Assembly: GCA_023212695.1 (NCBI GenBank)
Contig: JALCCG010000053.1
Span: forward strand, 1-64,000
Direction: 5' to 3'
From: Sporisorium sorghi
Lineage: Eukaryota > Basidiomycota > Ustilaginomycetes > Ustilaginales > Ustilaginaceae
DNA length: 64,000 nt
The translations under genes were made by a program, and so were the position numbers. This document shows, one piece after another, positions 44,607-54,578 of the stretch; positions within the stretch are counted from its first letter, which is position 1, and each line of letters starts with the position of its first letter. The notes beneath the pieces were generated by a model, which was not told where the DNA came from, did no database searches, and was given only the letters and a program-made list of their open reading frames with translations.

Positions 44607-45117
44607 GCAGCAGATGGAGGAGGCAGTCAGCCCTTCTGAAAAGAGAAAAAGCAAAGAATAGAAGAAAGAAAGGAACCCTCAGTCTCTCTTTTTGTGTCGC
44701 TCGTAACCCCCCTTTTCGCACAACAGCGATACATGCTGTGTTGGTCTTGGTGTTCTTCTATGCAATCCCAAAAGGTGTCTTTCCCTTGGCAAGGTTGGGT
44801 CGAAGGTGTTTGAGAGCGAGAGATTTTGAAGGTGGATTTTTTGAGCCTCTTTTTTTGTGCTGATTTTTTGCGCGCTTTTTTTTTTTTTTTTTTTTTTTCC
44901 CGTTCTCTAAAGTGTCGTCCTCGGAACGGAAGCATTCTCGATGCGGGTCAACACTGGTCAACGAACAATCACAGACGGTGGGTGGGGGATCAGAGTGAAA
45001 AAGTTCGGTATATTCAAAAGACAGGACGGTGTCTGTTCACAGAAGACTGGCAGCAAATCACCACTTCAAATCAGGTGCATGGACGGCGTTCGAGTCTCGA
45101 TATTGGCAAGGAGGGAA
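44607..45117. other. Convergent intergenic spacer, 511 bp
   Basis: 3' flanks of the PP2A-A gene and the acyl-CoA-binding protein gene, with a 23-T tract (44876-44898). No gene supported. Confidence 0.5.
44876..44898. repeat. Poly(T) tract, 23 nt
   Basis: Homopolymer between two convergent genes. Confidence 0.88.
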
Positions 45118-45631
45118 TTAGGCGCTCTCGATAGCCTTGATGTGCTCGGCGGAGTCGCCCTCGTCCTCGTGCTTCTTGAGGATGGCAAGGAGAGCGTCGA
45201 CATAGGCCTGCTGGGCCTCCTCCTTGGACAGGCCCTGGTTCTTGTTCCAGGCCTCCCACTTGTACTTGCCGGCGAGGTCTGCAAGGTAAAACGAAAGCAG
45301 TGTGTCAGCGAAGCTATCGACGTAAAAGCAAGGCCAGACTTGCTGTGGGAGAGTGAGGAGAAGAGCCACTTACCGAACATGCCGGGCTTCTTGGTGTTGC
45401 AGTCACCAATGGTGGCCTGCTTGTACCTGTTGAATGCACACACGCGAGAGCCCATAGTGAAAACATGAGGTGGTCAGTACCACTATACACTAAGTAGAGG
45501 CAACAATGCTCCGCCGTTACTCACAGGCCGTAGAACTTGAGCTGGTCATCCTGCGACGGCTGAACGGGGCCGTCCTTGGGGAGCGAGCCGACTATGGACA
45601 CGGCCTTGTTGAACTTGGCTTCGACAGACAT
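45118..45631 (-). CDS. ACB1: Acyl-CoA-binding protein (Acb1)
   Basis: Minus-strand CDS joins 45631-45525, 45426-45374 and 45278-45118: 106 residues. Introns start GTGAGT and GTAAGT and end AACAG and TGCAG. The spliced protein is MSVEAKFNKAVSIVGSLPK, then LKFYGLYKQATIGDCN, KKPGMFDLAGKYKWEAWN and a helix ending in IKAIESA. The KFYxLYKQATxGD and KxKWEAW motifs are the ligand-contacting signature of ACBP. It binds medium and long-chain acyl-CoA in the cytosol and buffers products of fatty acid synthase. About 15-20 residues longer than animal ACBP (86), mainly in the C-terminal helix, as in other fungi. Confidence 0.96.
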
Positions 45632-46861
45632 GACTGCTAGCGTTTTAGTTGATGATGGTGATGGCGATTGTTTCGTTGTGGTTGATGTTGATGCAAGTTG
45701 CAGATGGAGGTGGGCGAAGGCGTAGAGGCAAGCAAAAGGGCTTGCTTGGACTGTGCGTTGTATGACGCTGTTGCTGCTGTTTGCACGCTGTTGGCCCCAG
45801 CATCTGCTCACACCAAAAAATCCCCAACACTCACGGCCCGCTTTGGCTTGGTGTGTGGAGGAACGAAAATCACAAAAAATAAAAAAAAAATAAGCTGAGA
45901 GGGGCTTTCAGTCGCACGAATGAGCTGCGAAACTCGATCACCCTCTCGCGCCTCTGTCGAGAGACGCGCGATTGCAGTGATCGGCTGTGTGCAGCGCGAG
46001 CGCGCGCCTCTTGAGCCATCACTTCACTCTCACTCAGCCCTCTTCTCCCCCGCTGACCCGAGACACTCGCTTCTCCGACACCATTGCAGCTCCTCCTCGC
46101 CAAAGCTGCAGCCTCTCCCTCCAAGGTCCACTCTCTGCGTTCGCTGCTGCCTGCTGCCCGCGGTCCGCTCCAGCAACGAGCCTCCCTCCCGATTCAGAGG
46201 GCCCTCCCGTCGCCCTTTCGCGTCTTCCCGATCTGCGCGTAGCGAGGCCATTCATCGTCCTCCTCCTTCCTGAGCACTCCAGGGTCTACATCGCTCCTGG
46301 TCGTCAAGGCGACGTACCATTGCGATCCTTGCTTCACAGCACAGCATTGGTGAAGAGCCAACTTGAGCTGAGAACGTCTCCAGCAGCAGCACCGACGCGA
46401 TCAGGACTCGATTTCAGAGCTAGAGAATCCCGAAAACGACAGGTTGAGAACAGAGCCTGGGGCGGCGAGTGGTTGAAGAAACAGCAACAGAAACAGCAGT
46501 TGGCAAGGCTCGACTTCTCACTCCTCGCTGATATCACCCTCTGCGGTTGGCGACTTTTGCAACGCTTGAGGGGGGAAGATCTGTCACTTTGTCGAAGAAG
46601 AGGTCAATCCGCGCCTTGGCCAAACTACGCGAGCTGTCGTGCCAGAGACGCGCCGCCGTTCGCGAACAATAGAGCTATCAGCTCGCAGCTTGCTCATCCT
46701 GCATCGCAACTCAGGTCGCCGAGAGAGGCCAAGGAAAAAAGCGAGAGAGAAAGGCCTTCGATACGATCTCACATCCAGCGGATTTTTTTTCCGTGTTCGC
46801 GCTTGGACGAACAGACGAAACGGATGGCCAACAAGCCAAGCCAAGCCAAGCCAAGCCAGTC
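45632..46861. other. Divergent intergenic region, 1.23 kb
   Basis: Between ACB1 (minus) and SNF12 (plus); it holds both promoters. The SNF12 half is unusually long and contains open frames. One ATG at 46824 starts an out-of-frame ORF that overlaps the SNF12 start. A CCAAG tandem repeat (46832-46858) abuts the start codon. No independent gene supported. Confidence 0.5.
46832..46858. repeat. CCAAG tandem repeat at the SNF12 start
   Basis: Four to five CCAAG units ending 3 nt before the ATG of SNF12. Confidence 0.85.
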
Positions 46862-49648
46862 ATGTCCAACCAACACGTTCAAGATCGCACGTCCGACCCT
46901 TCGCCTAACTCACCACCACCACCACCTACACACTCAAACCCACACCCACTCGTCCAACAACCACCTGCGACGGCGTCTCACCCCACTTCAGTTCCAATTG
47001 CCACGCCGACGCCTGCTGCAGCCCTTGCCACGTCTGCACCTCCTGAGCGACCCGAGTTTTCTGCCTCTTCGTCGCAGCCTGCGGATCTTGTCGACCCACC
47101 ACCACAACACCCACCAGCACAATCGCTTCTTCAACAGCAGCAGCAGCTCCTAGACCGCTGCGCTCGTGATTCATCGTCCTCCCTCTCGCCGGCACCATCG
47201 TCGACGCCCTCGGATCCTTCGCCGCAACCTCCTGGCGCTTCCCCAAAGGCAAGCCCAAAAAAACGTGCGCGACCTCAGCGCCGCAACTCGAAGTCGTCCA
47301 CCGCATCTCGTCGCGCCAGATCGTCTGTCGCTTCGGTCGATTCAGCTGCAACCGCCTCGCTATCACTCCCACCCGGAGCAAGTCTTCCCGCATCGCGATC
47401 AGCCGGGCCTGCAACACTCCAATCGAGCGCAGCCTTCCCCGTCCATCCGGTCCCTTCGCACGTCGTTGCTGGATATAACGCGGCTCCGCATCCAAGCTCA
47501 CCCCTCGCAAGGAACCAACCGCATCTCCCGCATCAGCGTACTCCCTACCCGGCGCAGCATCCAGCGGCTCACCCACCCGGCTCGAACGCTCCCCAGCCAC
47601 AGTACTATCCTCGAGGCTCTACACCGGCTGTAGTCCAACCTGCTTCGCACTACTCGCAGCCAGAGCACCAGCAGCATCCGCACCCGCTGCAGTCGAATCA
47701 GCATCCGCAGCAAGGCTTTTTCGCGCCGCAAACACCGCAACCATATCCCTCTGAACTTCAGAGAAATTTTGCACCCGCGCCAACGGCCCATCCTTCGCCG
47801 CAGCACCAGTATTCCGCGCCCTCCCAACTCGCATCCGGCTCATTGCACCCCGGCGGCTTTAGCAGAGAACATCCTCAGCTGAGACACGCGTTCGCTTATC
47901 ATCCTTATCCTCAACAACAACCGAGCTCGACTCCTCAGTTCACTATGGACAACCAAGCTCAGATGGCTCAGGCTCAAGCACAGGCACAGGCACAGGCACA
48001 GGCGCAAGCACAAGCCCAGCATCACATGCAGATGCAGATGCAAATGCAAATGGCAGCGCACGCACAGGCACAAGCGCAAGCGCAAGCACAAGCGCAGCAG
48101 CAGGCTCACAACTTGCGTAGAAAGAACGCACAGGACGTGCTGGTGGGTCAAGGCTTTCGTGGATTGAAGCGTGGTCGTCCCACCGACCGCAGTCTGCCTC
48201 CCTCGTTGAAGCGTCAGGTGCCCGAGTCGGCTTTCTATGCAGACCTCCAACGCATGGAGAAGAACCTCGACTGGACCGTAGCCAGAAAGCGCGCCGAGCT
48301 CACCGACGGACTCTCGCGACCTCCCAAGATCAAGCGCACTCTGCGCATCTTCCTCAGCAACACGTGCGCTAACCAACCATTCCAGCTTGCAGAGAAGCAA
48401 AAGGCCAAAGACTCGAGCGCAAGCGCTACCGCTGCTTCCGTTGAGGCGGGCGGCGACGCTGGCGAGGTCAAGGCAGAGGCCGACCAGGAGGCGAGCGACA
48501 ACAAGGAGGAGGATGCTGTGCCCTCGTGGACGCTTCGCATCGAGGGTCGACTCTTGGAGCCTTCGTTCAAGTCGCGCGCCAACACGGCGCTGTCTGCACA
48601 GGCGAGCATCAACCGCACCGGCGCGCACAAGTTCAGCAACCTCATCAAGACGTGTGTCGTCGAGCTGATGCGCGACCCTGCCTTGTACCCCGATGGCAGC
48701 AACATCGTCGAGTGGCACCGTCCCGTGCCATCGGTAGCGCCTGCGAGCGGTATGCAGGCTGGAGGAGGTGCGGGAGGTTTGGGAGGCACGCAGGGCATGG
48801 AGGCGCCTCTGGTTGCCAGCGCAGAGCCGGCGTTGGACGGCTTTGAGATCAAACGCAAGGGCAACGTGCCCACCAAGGTGAAAATCGTGCTCTATCCGGC
48901 ATACACCCCAGAGCGCTACTCGCTGTCCACTGAGCTGGCTTCGCTGCTCGGCATCCGAGAAGAGTCTCGCGCCGGTGTCATCTCGGCTCTGTGGTCGTAT
49001 GTCAAGGAGAAGAAGCTGTTGGACGAGACAGACCGCAAAAAGGTCAAGTGCGATGCTGCGCTGCGCTCGCTGTTCAACACGGACATGATCAACTTCCACC
49101 ACATTCCCGAGGTGGTCAACCGCCACCTGCACCCTGCGCAGCCCATCGTGATCGAGTACTGGGTGCGCACCGACAAGGCCGAATACAAGCACTCGACCGC
49201 GTACGACATTGAGCTCGACCTCGAGGATCTGGCGATTCGACAGAAGCAGCACAACGTTCTGGCGCAGTTCGACACGGCCAATGATGCTACCTCGCGCGAG
49301 ATTGCCGAGCTGGACGACAAGATCGCGCAGGCGGCTGCGACGATTCGCAACCGTGCGAGCGCGCGCGACTTTTTGGCTGCGTTTGCGAAAGATCCGCAGG
49401 GTCACCTTCGTACGTGGATCGCAAGCCAGGCGCGTGACTTGGACGCGATTCTGGGCAACAACCCGGTGCCTGGCGCTGGCGGATCCGTGTCGAGCTTTAC
49501 GGCGGAAGAGATGCGACGCGCCGAGACGTTTAGAGGGTCTTGGGTGGACGAGGCGGTGATTGTCAACGAGGCGCAGAGGCTGGCGGAGAAGCTGCAGGAG
49601 CTGCAGTCGCAAGCTGCTCAGCCGCATCCGAGTCAACCGGGTGCTTGA
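46862..49648 (+). CDS. SNF12: SWI/SNF subunit Snf12/SMARCD (SWIB domain)
   Basis: 928 residues, single exon; first in-frame ATG at 46862. Residues 1-360 are Pro/Ser/Gln/His-rich low complexity; 365-420 is a Gln-Ala and Gln-Met repeat. Conserved sequence starts at about 440: GRPTDRSLPPSLKRQVPESA, FYADLQRMEKNLDWTVARKR and IKRTLRIFLSNTC, the region shared by SMARCD/BAF60 and Rsc6. The SWIB/MDM2-like domain spans about residues 666-745 (KVKIVLYPAYTPERYSLSTE, LASLLGIREESRAGVISALW, LFNTDMINFHHIPEVVNRHL). A C-terminal coiled region follows. Proteins of this family (Snf12/Swp73, Rsc6, S. pombe Ssr3) are core subunits of SWI/SNF-type remodellers. One family member may serve both complexes in this fungus; I cannot tell which. 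Confidence 0.93.
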   Translation: MSNQHVQDRTSDPSPNSPPPPPTHSNPHPLVQQPPATASHPTSVPIATPTPAAALATSAPPERPEFSASSSQPADLVDPPPQHPPAQSLLQQQQQLLDRCARDSSSSLSPAPSSTPSDPSPQPPGASPKASPKKRARPQRRNSKSSTASRRARSSVASVDSAATASLSLPPGASLPASRSAGPATLQSSAAFPVHPVPSHVVAGYNAAPHPSSPLARNQPHLPHQRTPYPAQHPAAHPPGSNAPQPQYYPRGSTPAVVQPASHYSQPEHQQHPHPLQSNQHPQQGFFAPQTPQPYPSELQRNFAPAPTAHPSPQHQYSAPSQLASGSLHPGGFSREHPQLRHAFAYHPYPQQQPSSTPQFTMDNQAQMAQAQAQAQAQAQAQAQAQHHMQMQMQMQMAAHAQAQAQAQAQAQQQAHNLRRKNAQDVLVGQGFRGLKRGRPTDRSLPPSLKRQVPESAFYADLQRMEKNLDWTVARKRAELTDGLSRPPKIKRTLRIFLSNTCANQPFQLAEKQKAKDSSASATAASVEAGGDAGEVKAEADQEASDNKEEDAVPSWTLRIEGRLLEPSFKSRANTALSAQASINRTGAHKFSNLIKTCVVELMRDPALYPDGSNIVEWHRPVPSVAPASGMQAGGGAGGLGGTQGMEAPLVASAEPALDGFEIKRKGNVPTKVKIVLYPAYTPERYSLSTELASLLGIREESRAGVISALWSYVKEKKLLDETDRKKVKCDAALRSLFNTDMINFHHIPEVVNRHLHPAQPIVIEYWVRTDKAEYKHSTAYDIELDLEDLAIRQKQHNVLAQFDTANDATSREIAELDDKIAQAAATIRNRASARDFLAAFAKDPQGHLRTWIASQARDLDAILGNNPVPGAGGSVSSFTAEEMRRAETFRGSWVDEAVIVNEAQRLAEKLQELQSQAAQPHPSQPGA
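47968..48104 (+). repeat. Gln-Ala / Gln-Met coding repeat in SNF12
   Basis: Imperfect CARGCN (Gln-Ala) dipeptide-coding repeat interrupted by a CARATG (Gln-Met) block and further Gln-Ala units. Confidence 0.9.
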
Positions 49649-49948
49649 GATTGCTCGTCTTGTCATGAATGATTCTTCAAATCGCATCTGTTGTCGCCTC
49701 ACACATGAGCAGCCGGTGTGTGCGCTCTCGCAAGTGCGTGTTTCTCTGCAGGCTGAGATCACAAAACTGAATCGTGGATTACGCTTGAACAATGACAGTG
49801 ACAATAACGACAAGAGGGCAACATGCTGCGACAATTCTTCTTTGAGAGACAACCGACGACACTGACAAGAGATGCATGCAGACTTGCAAAGACCGAGAAG
49901 CGAGGCGAAGCGGGAAAGACAGACCAAGCAAAGTGTTGGGCGGAGCAA
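49649..49948. other. Convergent spacer, 300 bp
   Basis: 3' flanks of SNF12 and the Memo-like gene; nothing else seen. Confidence 0.5.
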
Positions 49949-50989
49949 TCACTGGCTGAAGCGGACATACGCCGAGGCGTACGAGACGGACGAGTCTTGC
50001 GGGGTGATGCACTCGCTGCTCTGTTCGTACCTCGTGAAGCGGCATTCCGACTTGACTGCGTGAGACTTCTCGAGCTCGGCGAGAGCGGCGAGGAGGACGC
50101 CGATGGGGTGTCTTCCACACACGGTGTTCTTGGTCGAGCTTAGGTATTCTGCGAAGGCGAGACGGGCGTGTTCTGCCGTCTTGGCCCGTGTGTCGTGTGT
50201 CCACGGGTGGGTGATGGCGAGGATGCCCGATTCGTCGAGTTCGCGGATACTTTGGTGGATGGGCTTGGTCTCTAACAACGACGTTGGCGATCTGTTGTTC
50301 AGCATAGTAGCAAGGCTCGAGCCGGAGGGGACGTAGCGTGTGTACCTGAAGCGCGAGCCCCAGTGGCAGAAGTCGCTCGAGACGACGAACAGCACGCTCT
50401 CGTCGCGCAGGTACGGCGCGAGCAGCCTCCCGTACTCCTGCTCCTTGCTCGTGTTGATCGCCCCGACGAGAATGGGTACGATTTTGACCTCGCGCCCTCT
50501 GAACACTTTATAAATATACGGGAGGTGCATCTCGATGCTGTGCTCGTCCTCGTCTTCCGTTTGCGACATGACGCTGAATTTGCCCGTGGCTTTGAGATCA
50601 TCCGTGATCCGGCGGTCGATCGGAAGGCTGCCAAGCGGCGTCTCGTACGCCTCGCACGCCGACACCGCACACCCGTCCAGATAAACATGATGCGAAGGGC
50701 CTAGAATGAAGACGGTCGAGATGGCCGCGGTGTCGATGGTGCGGTAGGCATAGGCAGCGGCGGGCCCGGAGTAGGCGTACCCCGCGTGTGGGCCGATGAT
50801 CGCGCGGGTCGCTGGAACGGGCAGCGCCAGCGGTTCGGATGAAGGATTGCGTTGGCACACGGAGAGCGGGCTGGGGAGAGAGGCGGGATCGACGTCCTCG
50901 AGCCACTCGGACAAAGACGCGTCCAGCTCGTCCGCGTCGTCCGTGTACCAGCTGCCTGCATGCGAGGCTGTGCGTGTTGTCGGCGCCAT
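49949..50989 (-). CDS. Memo family protein (MEMO1-like)
   Basis: 346 residues, single exon. It starts RTASHAGSWYTDDADELDAS (the family's HAGSWY motif), then AIIGPHAGYAYSGPAAAYAY, FILGPSHHVYLDGCAVSACE, a block with EHSIEMHLPYIY, and VVSSDFCHWGSRFRYT. The conserved His residues in HAGSWY, GPHAGY and GPSHH and the Cys of SSDFCHWG are at the positions known in human MEMO1 to line its metal site. Memo proteins are related in fold to class III extradiol dioxygenases; human MEMO1 (297 residues) binds copper or iron and affects motility and redox signalling. Function in fungi is poorly known; yeast has Mho1. The Memo family and all key residues are clear. Some 50 residues longer than human, mostly in loops. 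Confidence 0.93.
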   Translation of the reverse strand: MAPTTRTASHAGSWYTDDADELDASLSEWLEDVDPASLPSPLSVCQRNPSSEPLALPVPATRAIIGPHAGYAYSGPAAAYAYRTIDTAAISTVFILGPSHHVYLDGCAVSACEAYETPLGSLPIDRRITDDLKATGKFSVMSQTEDEDEHSIEMHLPYIYKVFRGREVKIVPILVGAINTSKEQEYGRLLAPYLRDESVLFVVSSDFCHWGSRFRYTRYVPSGSSLATMLNNRSPTSLLETKPIHQSIRELDESGILAITHPWTHDTRAKTAEHARLAFAEYLSSTKNTVCGRHPIGVLLAALAELEKSHAVKSECRFTRYEQSSECITPQDSSVSYASAYVRFSQ

Positions 50990-51724
50990 GGTTGCGAGCC
51001 GGCTGTTGTTGCGACAAGAAGCAGCGGTGGAGGAGGAGAGGGATCGCCCGCGCTACACTCGGTCGATGCGCCGATGGATGGTGGATGGTCGCTATCAAGG
51101 AGAGGCCCCATCGGATCGGTTCGGCTCGACCGTTCGGCGCCAGCGTGATTTGACTCAGCGCCAGAGCGAGCCGATTTGCGCTGTGACTGTGACACACCCC
51201 CGCACGCGACTCACGGCTCGCTCCTCCCCACGTTTGAAGCTGGACCCTGCAGCTCGACGTCAGCGTTTCCGGCGCTTGTCGCTTTCGCTGGCTTGGGCAC
51301 CGATTTGTCGCACCATTGTTAGAGCGGCAATGTGTGAGGATTTGTTGCATTTTCTTCATCTGGAGATATGGCCCGATTGAAAATTCTAGGGTGCACGTGA
51401 GCGAGAAAGCTCGGCCGAAGTCTGCCTCCTTTCGGGCGCGCGGAAGAAAATGCGACCTAACCCGCTCAAGAAGTTGCCCCAGTAGCCTGAGACAGGATCA
51501 CCGCGCTCTGCTGCCTTGGGAAATGTCAAACTCGAATGCGCGCCTTGACAAGGCAGCGAGGGAAAGCCTCAAGCGTCAAGTCAGCTTCAATCCGTCCTGC
51601 AGCTGAGCAAGCTGGCCAGCCAACCAGCAGACCCGTACAGCACAGCGCAGAGCAGGCCCGGGGTTCAACCATTCGAGATCGCCATCGACACTCCCATCTC
51701 ACCACCAACCACATATCCTTCAAG
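50990..51724. other. Divergent intergenic region, 735 bp
   Basis: Promoters and leaders of the Memo-like gene (minus) and the uS3 gene (plus). No gene supported. Confidence 0.5.
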
Positions 51725-53284
51725 ATGGCTTCCGCTAACATTTCCAAGAAGAGAAAGGTAAGGCATCATCGACAACATTCGAGTTCGCTCTATCTGCACC
51801 AACCTCTGCTCTGCTTGGTACTTACGACTGGAGAGAAGCATGCTGCGACACCGACATCGACAAATACATACGCACACGGAGGATTACCATGAACGACTTG
51901 ATGCGGCGGCTAGCATGATGTCGCTTGGTACATCGCAGTTCGGGATATGGCAGGATCAATACTACATAAGCAGCAGCATCACCGGCTACAATCGCTTTGG
52001 AAGATTCGACGTCAGCATCCGCAGGGGAAGGTTGACAGTTGCATCAGGAAGTACAGCATCGACTATCAGCAGGACGTATCATCACATATCAATGCATGCC
52101 GCGGAGATGACCGCAGCTCGTTCCTACGAAGCAACGCATCGCTGGTCCGTCCCAACAACAACCTGATGGCTCCATCGACCAGTTAAGATGATGTGACATC
52201 TCGCAGACGACGGTCAAACTGCGACACTCTGGCCTGCATCAGCCCGACATGCGCTGCAGACATACCGATTGAAGATGCAAATCAGGTTTCTATGCAGTTC
52301 CAAACGCCACTGGATCTCGAATGCGAGCTTCCAACAATCTCGAACCGAAGAAGCTCCTTACGACTCGCACCTTGACCGTTGCCACTATCATGCTGGAAGA
52401 CCATGCGCACATCCTCGACTTGATCAACATTGCACCGCTTCTCTCTACGACGTGGAGGTCCGACAGAGCAGAGCAGTCAGAAGAGCCGACCTTGCAACAC
52501 TCTCATCAGAGCAGTTTCCTGACCTTTATCTCCTTTCGATCCTACTTCGCATCCTCAGTTTGTCGCTGACGGTGTTTTCGCTGCCGAGCTCAACGAGTTC
52601 TTCACCCGTGAGCTCTCCGAGGAGGGATACTCGGGTTGCGAGGTCCGTGTCACGCACGCCCGCACCGAGATCATCATCCGCGCCACGCACACCCAGGAGG
52701 TTCTCGGTGACAAGGGTCGCCGCATCCGCGAGCTCACCGCGCTCGTCCAGAAGCGATTCAAGTTCCCCGACAACTCGCTCGAGCTGTACGCCGAGAAGGT
52801 GCAGAACCGCGGTCTGCACGCTGTTGCCCAGTGCGAGTCGCTGCGCTACAAGCTGCTCGGTGGTCTTGCCGTTCGTCGTGCCGCCTACGGTGTGCTGCGC
52901 TTCGTCATGGAGTCCGGTGCCAAGGGTTGCGAGGTCGTCATCTCGGGTAAGCTGCGTGCTGCCCGTGCCAAGTCGATGAAGTTCACCGACGGCTTCATGA
53001 TCCACTCCGGTCAGCCCGTTAAGGACTTTGTGGACGAGGCTGTTCGTCACGTTCTCATGAAGCAGGGTGTTCTCGGTATCAAGGTCAAGATCATGCAGGG
53101 CTGGGACCCCGAGGGACGCGCCGGCAAGCCCTTCCCGCTCCCCGACGCCGTCACCATCCTGGAGCCCAAGGAGGAGGCGCCCATCCTCGCCCCTGTCTCC
53201 GAGTCGCGACAGGCCCCCGCCGAGGTCGCCGCCCCCGTCCAGGCTGCCCCCGCCGCCGAGGTCCAGCCCGAGGCTGCCTACTAA
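51725..53284 (+). CDS. RPS3: 40S ribosomal protein uS3 (Rps3)
   Basis: CDS joins 51725-51757 (11 codons, [11 protein letters not shown]) and 52559-53284: 252 residues. The 801-nt intron has GTAAGG and a pyrimidine-rich stretch ending CCTCAG. The join [18 protein letters not shown] matches the universal uS3 N-terminus. The KH domain carries [20 protein letters not shown] with the GxxG loop; the C-terminal half has [20 protein letters not shown] and [16 protein letters not shown]. The tail is Ala/Pro/Glu-rich and fungal-specific. The protein sits at the mRNA entry channel of the 40S subunit. Strong C/G third-position codon bias fits high expression. The intron is far longer than others in the window. 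Confidence 0.98.
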
Positions 53285-54030
53285 GCGGTCGGTCTTTCCC
53301 CCCTTTTTTTTTCCAACTCTCGCCCTCTCTCTTGCCCCAAGCTTCCCTACCTTCCCCCTTTTTTTAGTTTCTCTCGCATGTCGAGTTTGATCTTGAATGC
53401 GCCTTTTGGCTGGTTCATCCTGACCGGTCGTTGTAGCGGACGCTGTGGTACACGTTTCGCGATCTTTGTGACGTAAGGTCGCAAGGACACACTCAAAAAT
53501 ATCATGATCGGCCAGCGTGCCGCATTGCCTCTCTCGTTGCTGCTTGTGCCAGGTATCCAAGTTTATCTGCTGTGATCGTCTCTGTGCGAAGAGTGTCGTG
53601 TTGAAGGTGCATCTGGTGCCATGCAGGATGAAGGCGGGACGGCTCATGAGACCTTTTGACGCCCATCTTCAAGGTGTTAGACCGTGTCCGAGTTTTGGTC
53701 AGTGAGAAATTTCAAGTTTGCTGCGGTCATGTCGAGGCGCGGACCCGCTTCACGTTGCCAGACCCGTCAAAAGCCGCGCGACCCGCTTCATCATCAGCAC
53801 TCGTAGATCATGCTGTTTCTTAACCTTGGCCAAGTACAACACGAAGATGTGCTCAAAGCCTTGTCGTCATCCTGAGCGCTTCATTCAAGTCGGACGAGGT
53901 AGGAGCAGCGCAACAAAGGTGATCGCACCTCACCGACAAACCCTCAGAGACTCGTACGAAGCGTCGTCTGGGCTGATCGACGCTGTTGACTGCATTCGTT
54001 GAGAAGAGCCTTTTTTTTTTGGTCTTTTTC

Positions 54031-54054
54031 TTTTTTTTTTTTTTTTTTTTTTTT
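54031..54054. repeat. Poly(T) tract, 24 nt
   Basis: Homopolymer preceded by two shorter T runs (10 and 5 nt). Confidence 0.88.
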
Positions 54055-54536
54055 CCTTGAATGTGGTTTTTTTCGGGGGGACAGCCTGTCAACTGCCTTT
54101 GTCTGGAATACAAAATTCAGAAGCAAGAAATACAATTCTCAGCGCTGGCTGGAAGCAAATTTGTATTTGGAGCGAGCAAGGCAGCAGCAGGCGAGTGTGT
54201 GAGAAGAAAACAGCGTTGCAGAGAGCTCTCTGGGAGCCAAAAAACAAAAAAGAAAAAAAAAAGAAAAAAAAAAAGAAAAAAAACTGCGAGGCAGAAAGAG
54301 AGAGAGAGAGAAGGCGCAAAGCTTGAACGTCGTCGTCTTGTGGATTCCTCTCTTCTGGCTCGCTCCGTGTGAGACTGGCCGACAGCCAAGCAGCAATTGC
54401 GCTCTCTCTCTTCCCACTGCTCTTCATCCTACTACGCTTTCGGTGTTTCGTATTCTTTACACCTAGTTCCTATTACGGAAAGTACGTGTCATCTTTGCAC
54501 CGACCACACTTGCAGACGCCGTTCCAGCATCAACGA

Positions 54537-54578
<42 letters not shown>
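54537..54578. repeat. CAG repeat upstream of the Stm1-like gene
   Basis: 14 units, one of them CAA, followed by TAG; lies in no supported gene. Confidence 0.88.

Noticed and set aside
43236..44654. 472-codon antisense ORF over the PP2A scaffold gene
   Set aside because: Shadow frame of a confirmed, highly conserved gene.
47840..49948. 702-codon antisense ORF over SNF12
   Set aside because: Shadow of the Snf12 reading frame, with Leu/Cys repeats produced by the Gln-Ala repeat read backwards; no family features.
50506..50520. TATAAATATA-like sequence
   Set aside because: Inside the coding sequence of the Memo-like gene, so not a promoter call.
54057..54427. Overlapping ORFs on both strands through A/T-rich sequence before the Stm1-like gene
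   Set aside because: They translate homopolymer into poly-Lys or poly-Phe; no homology.
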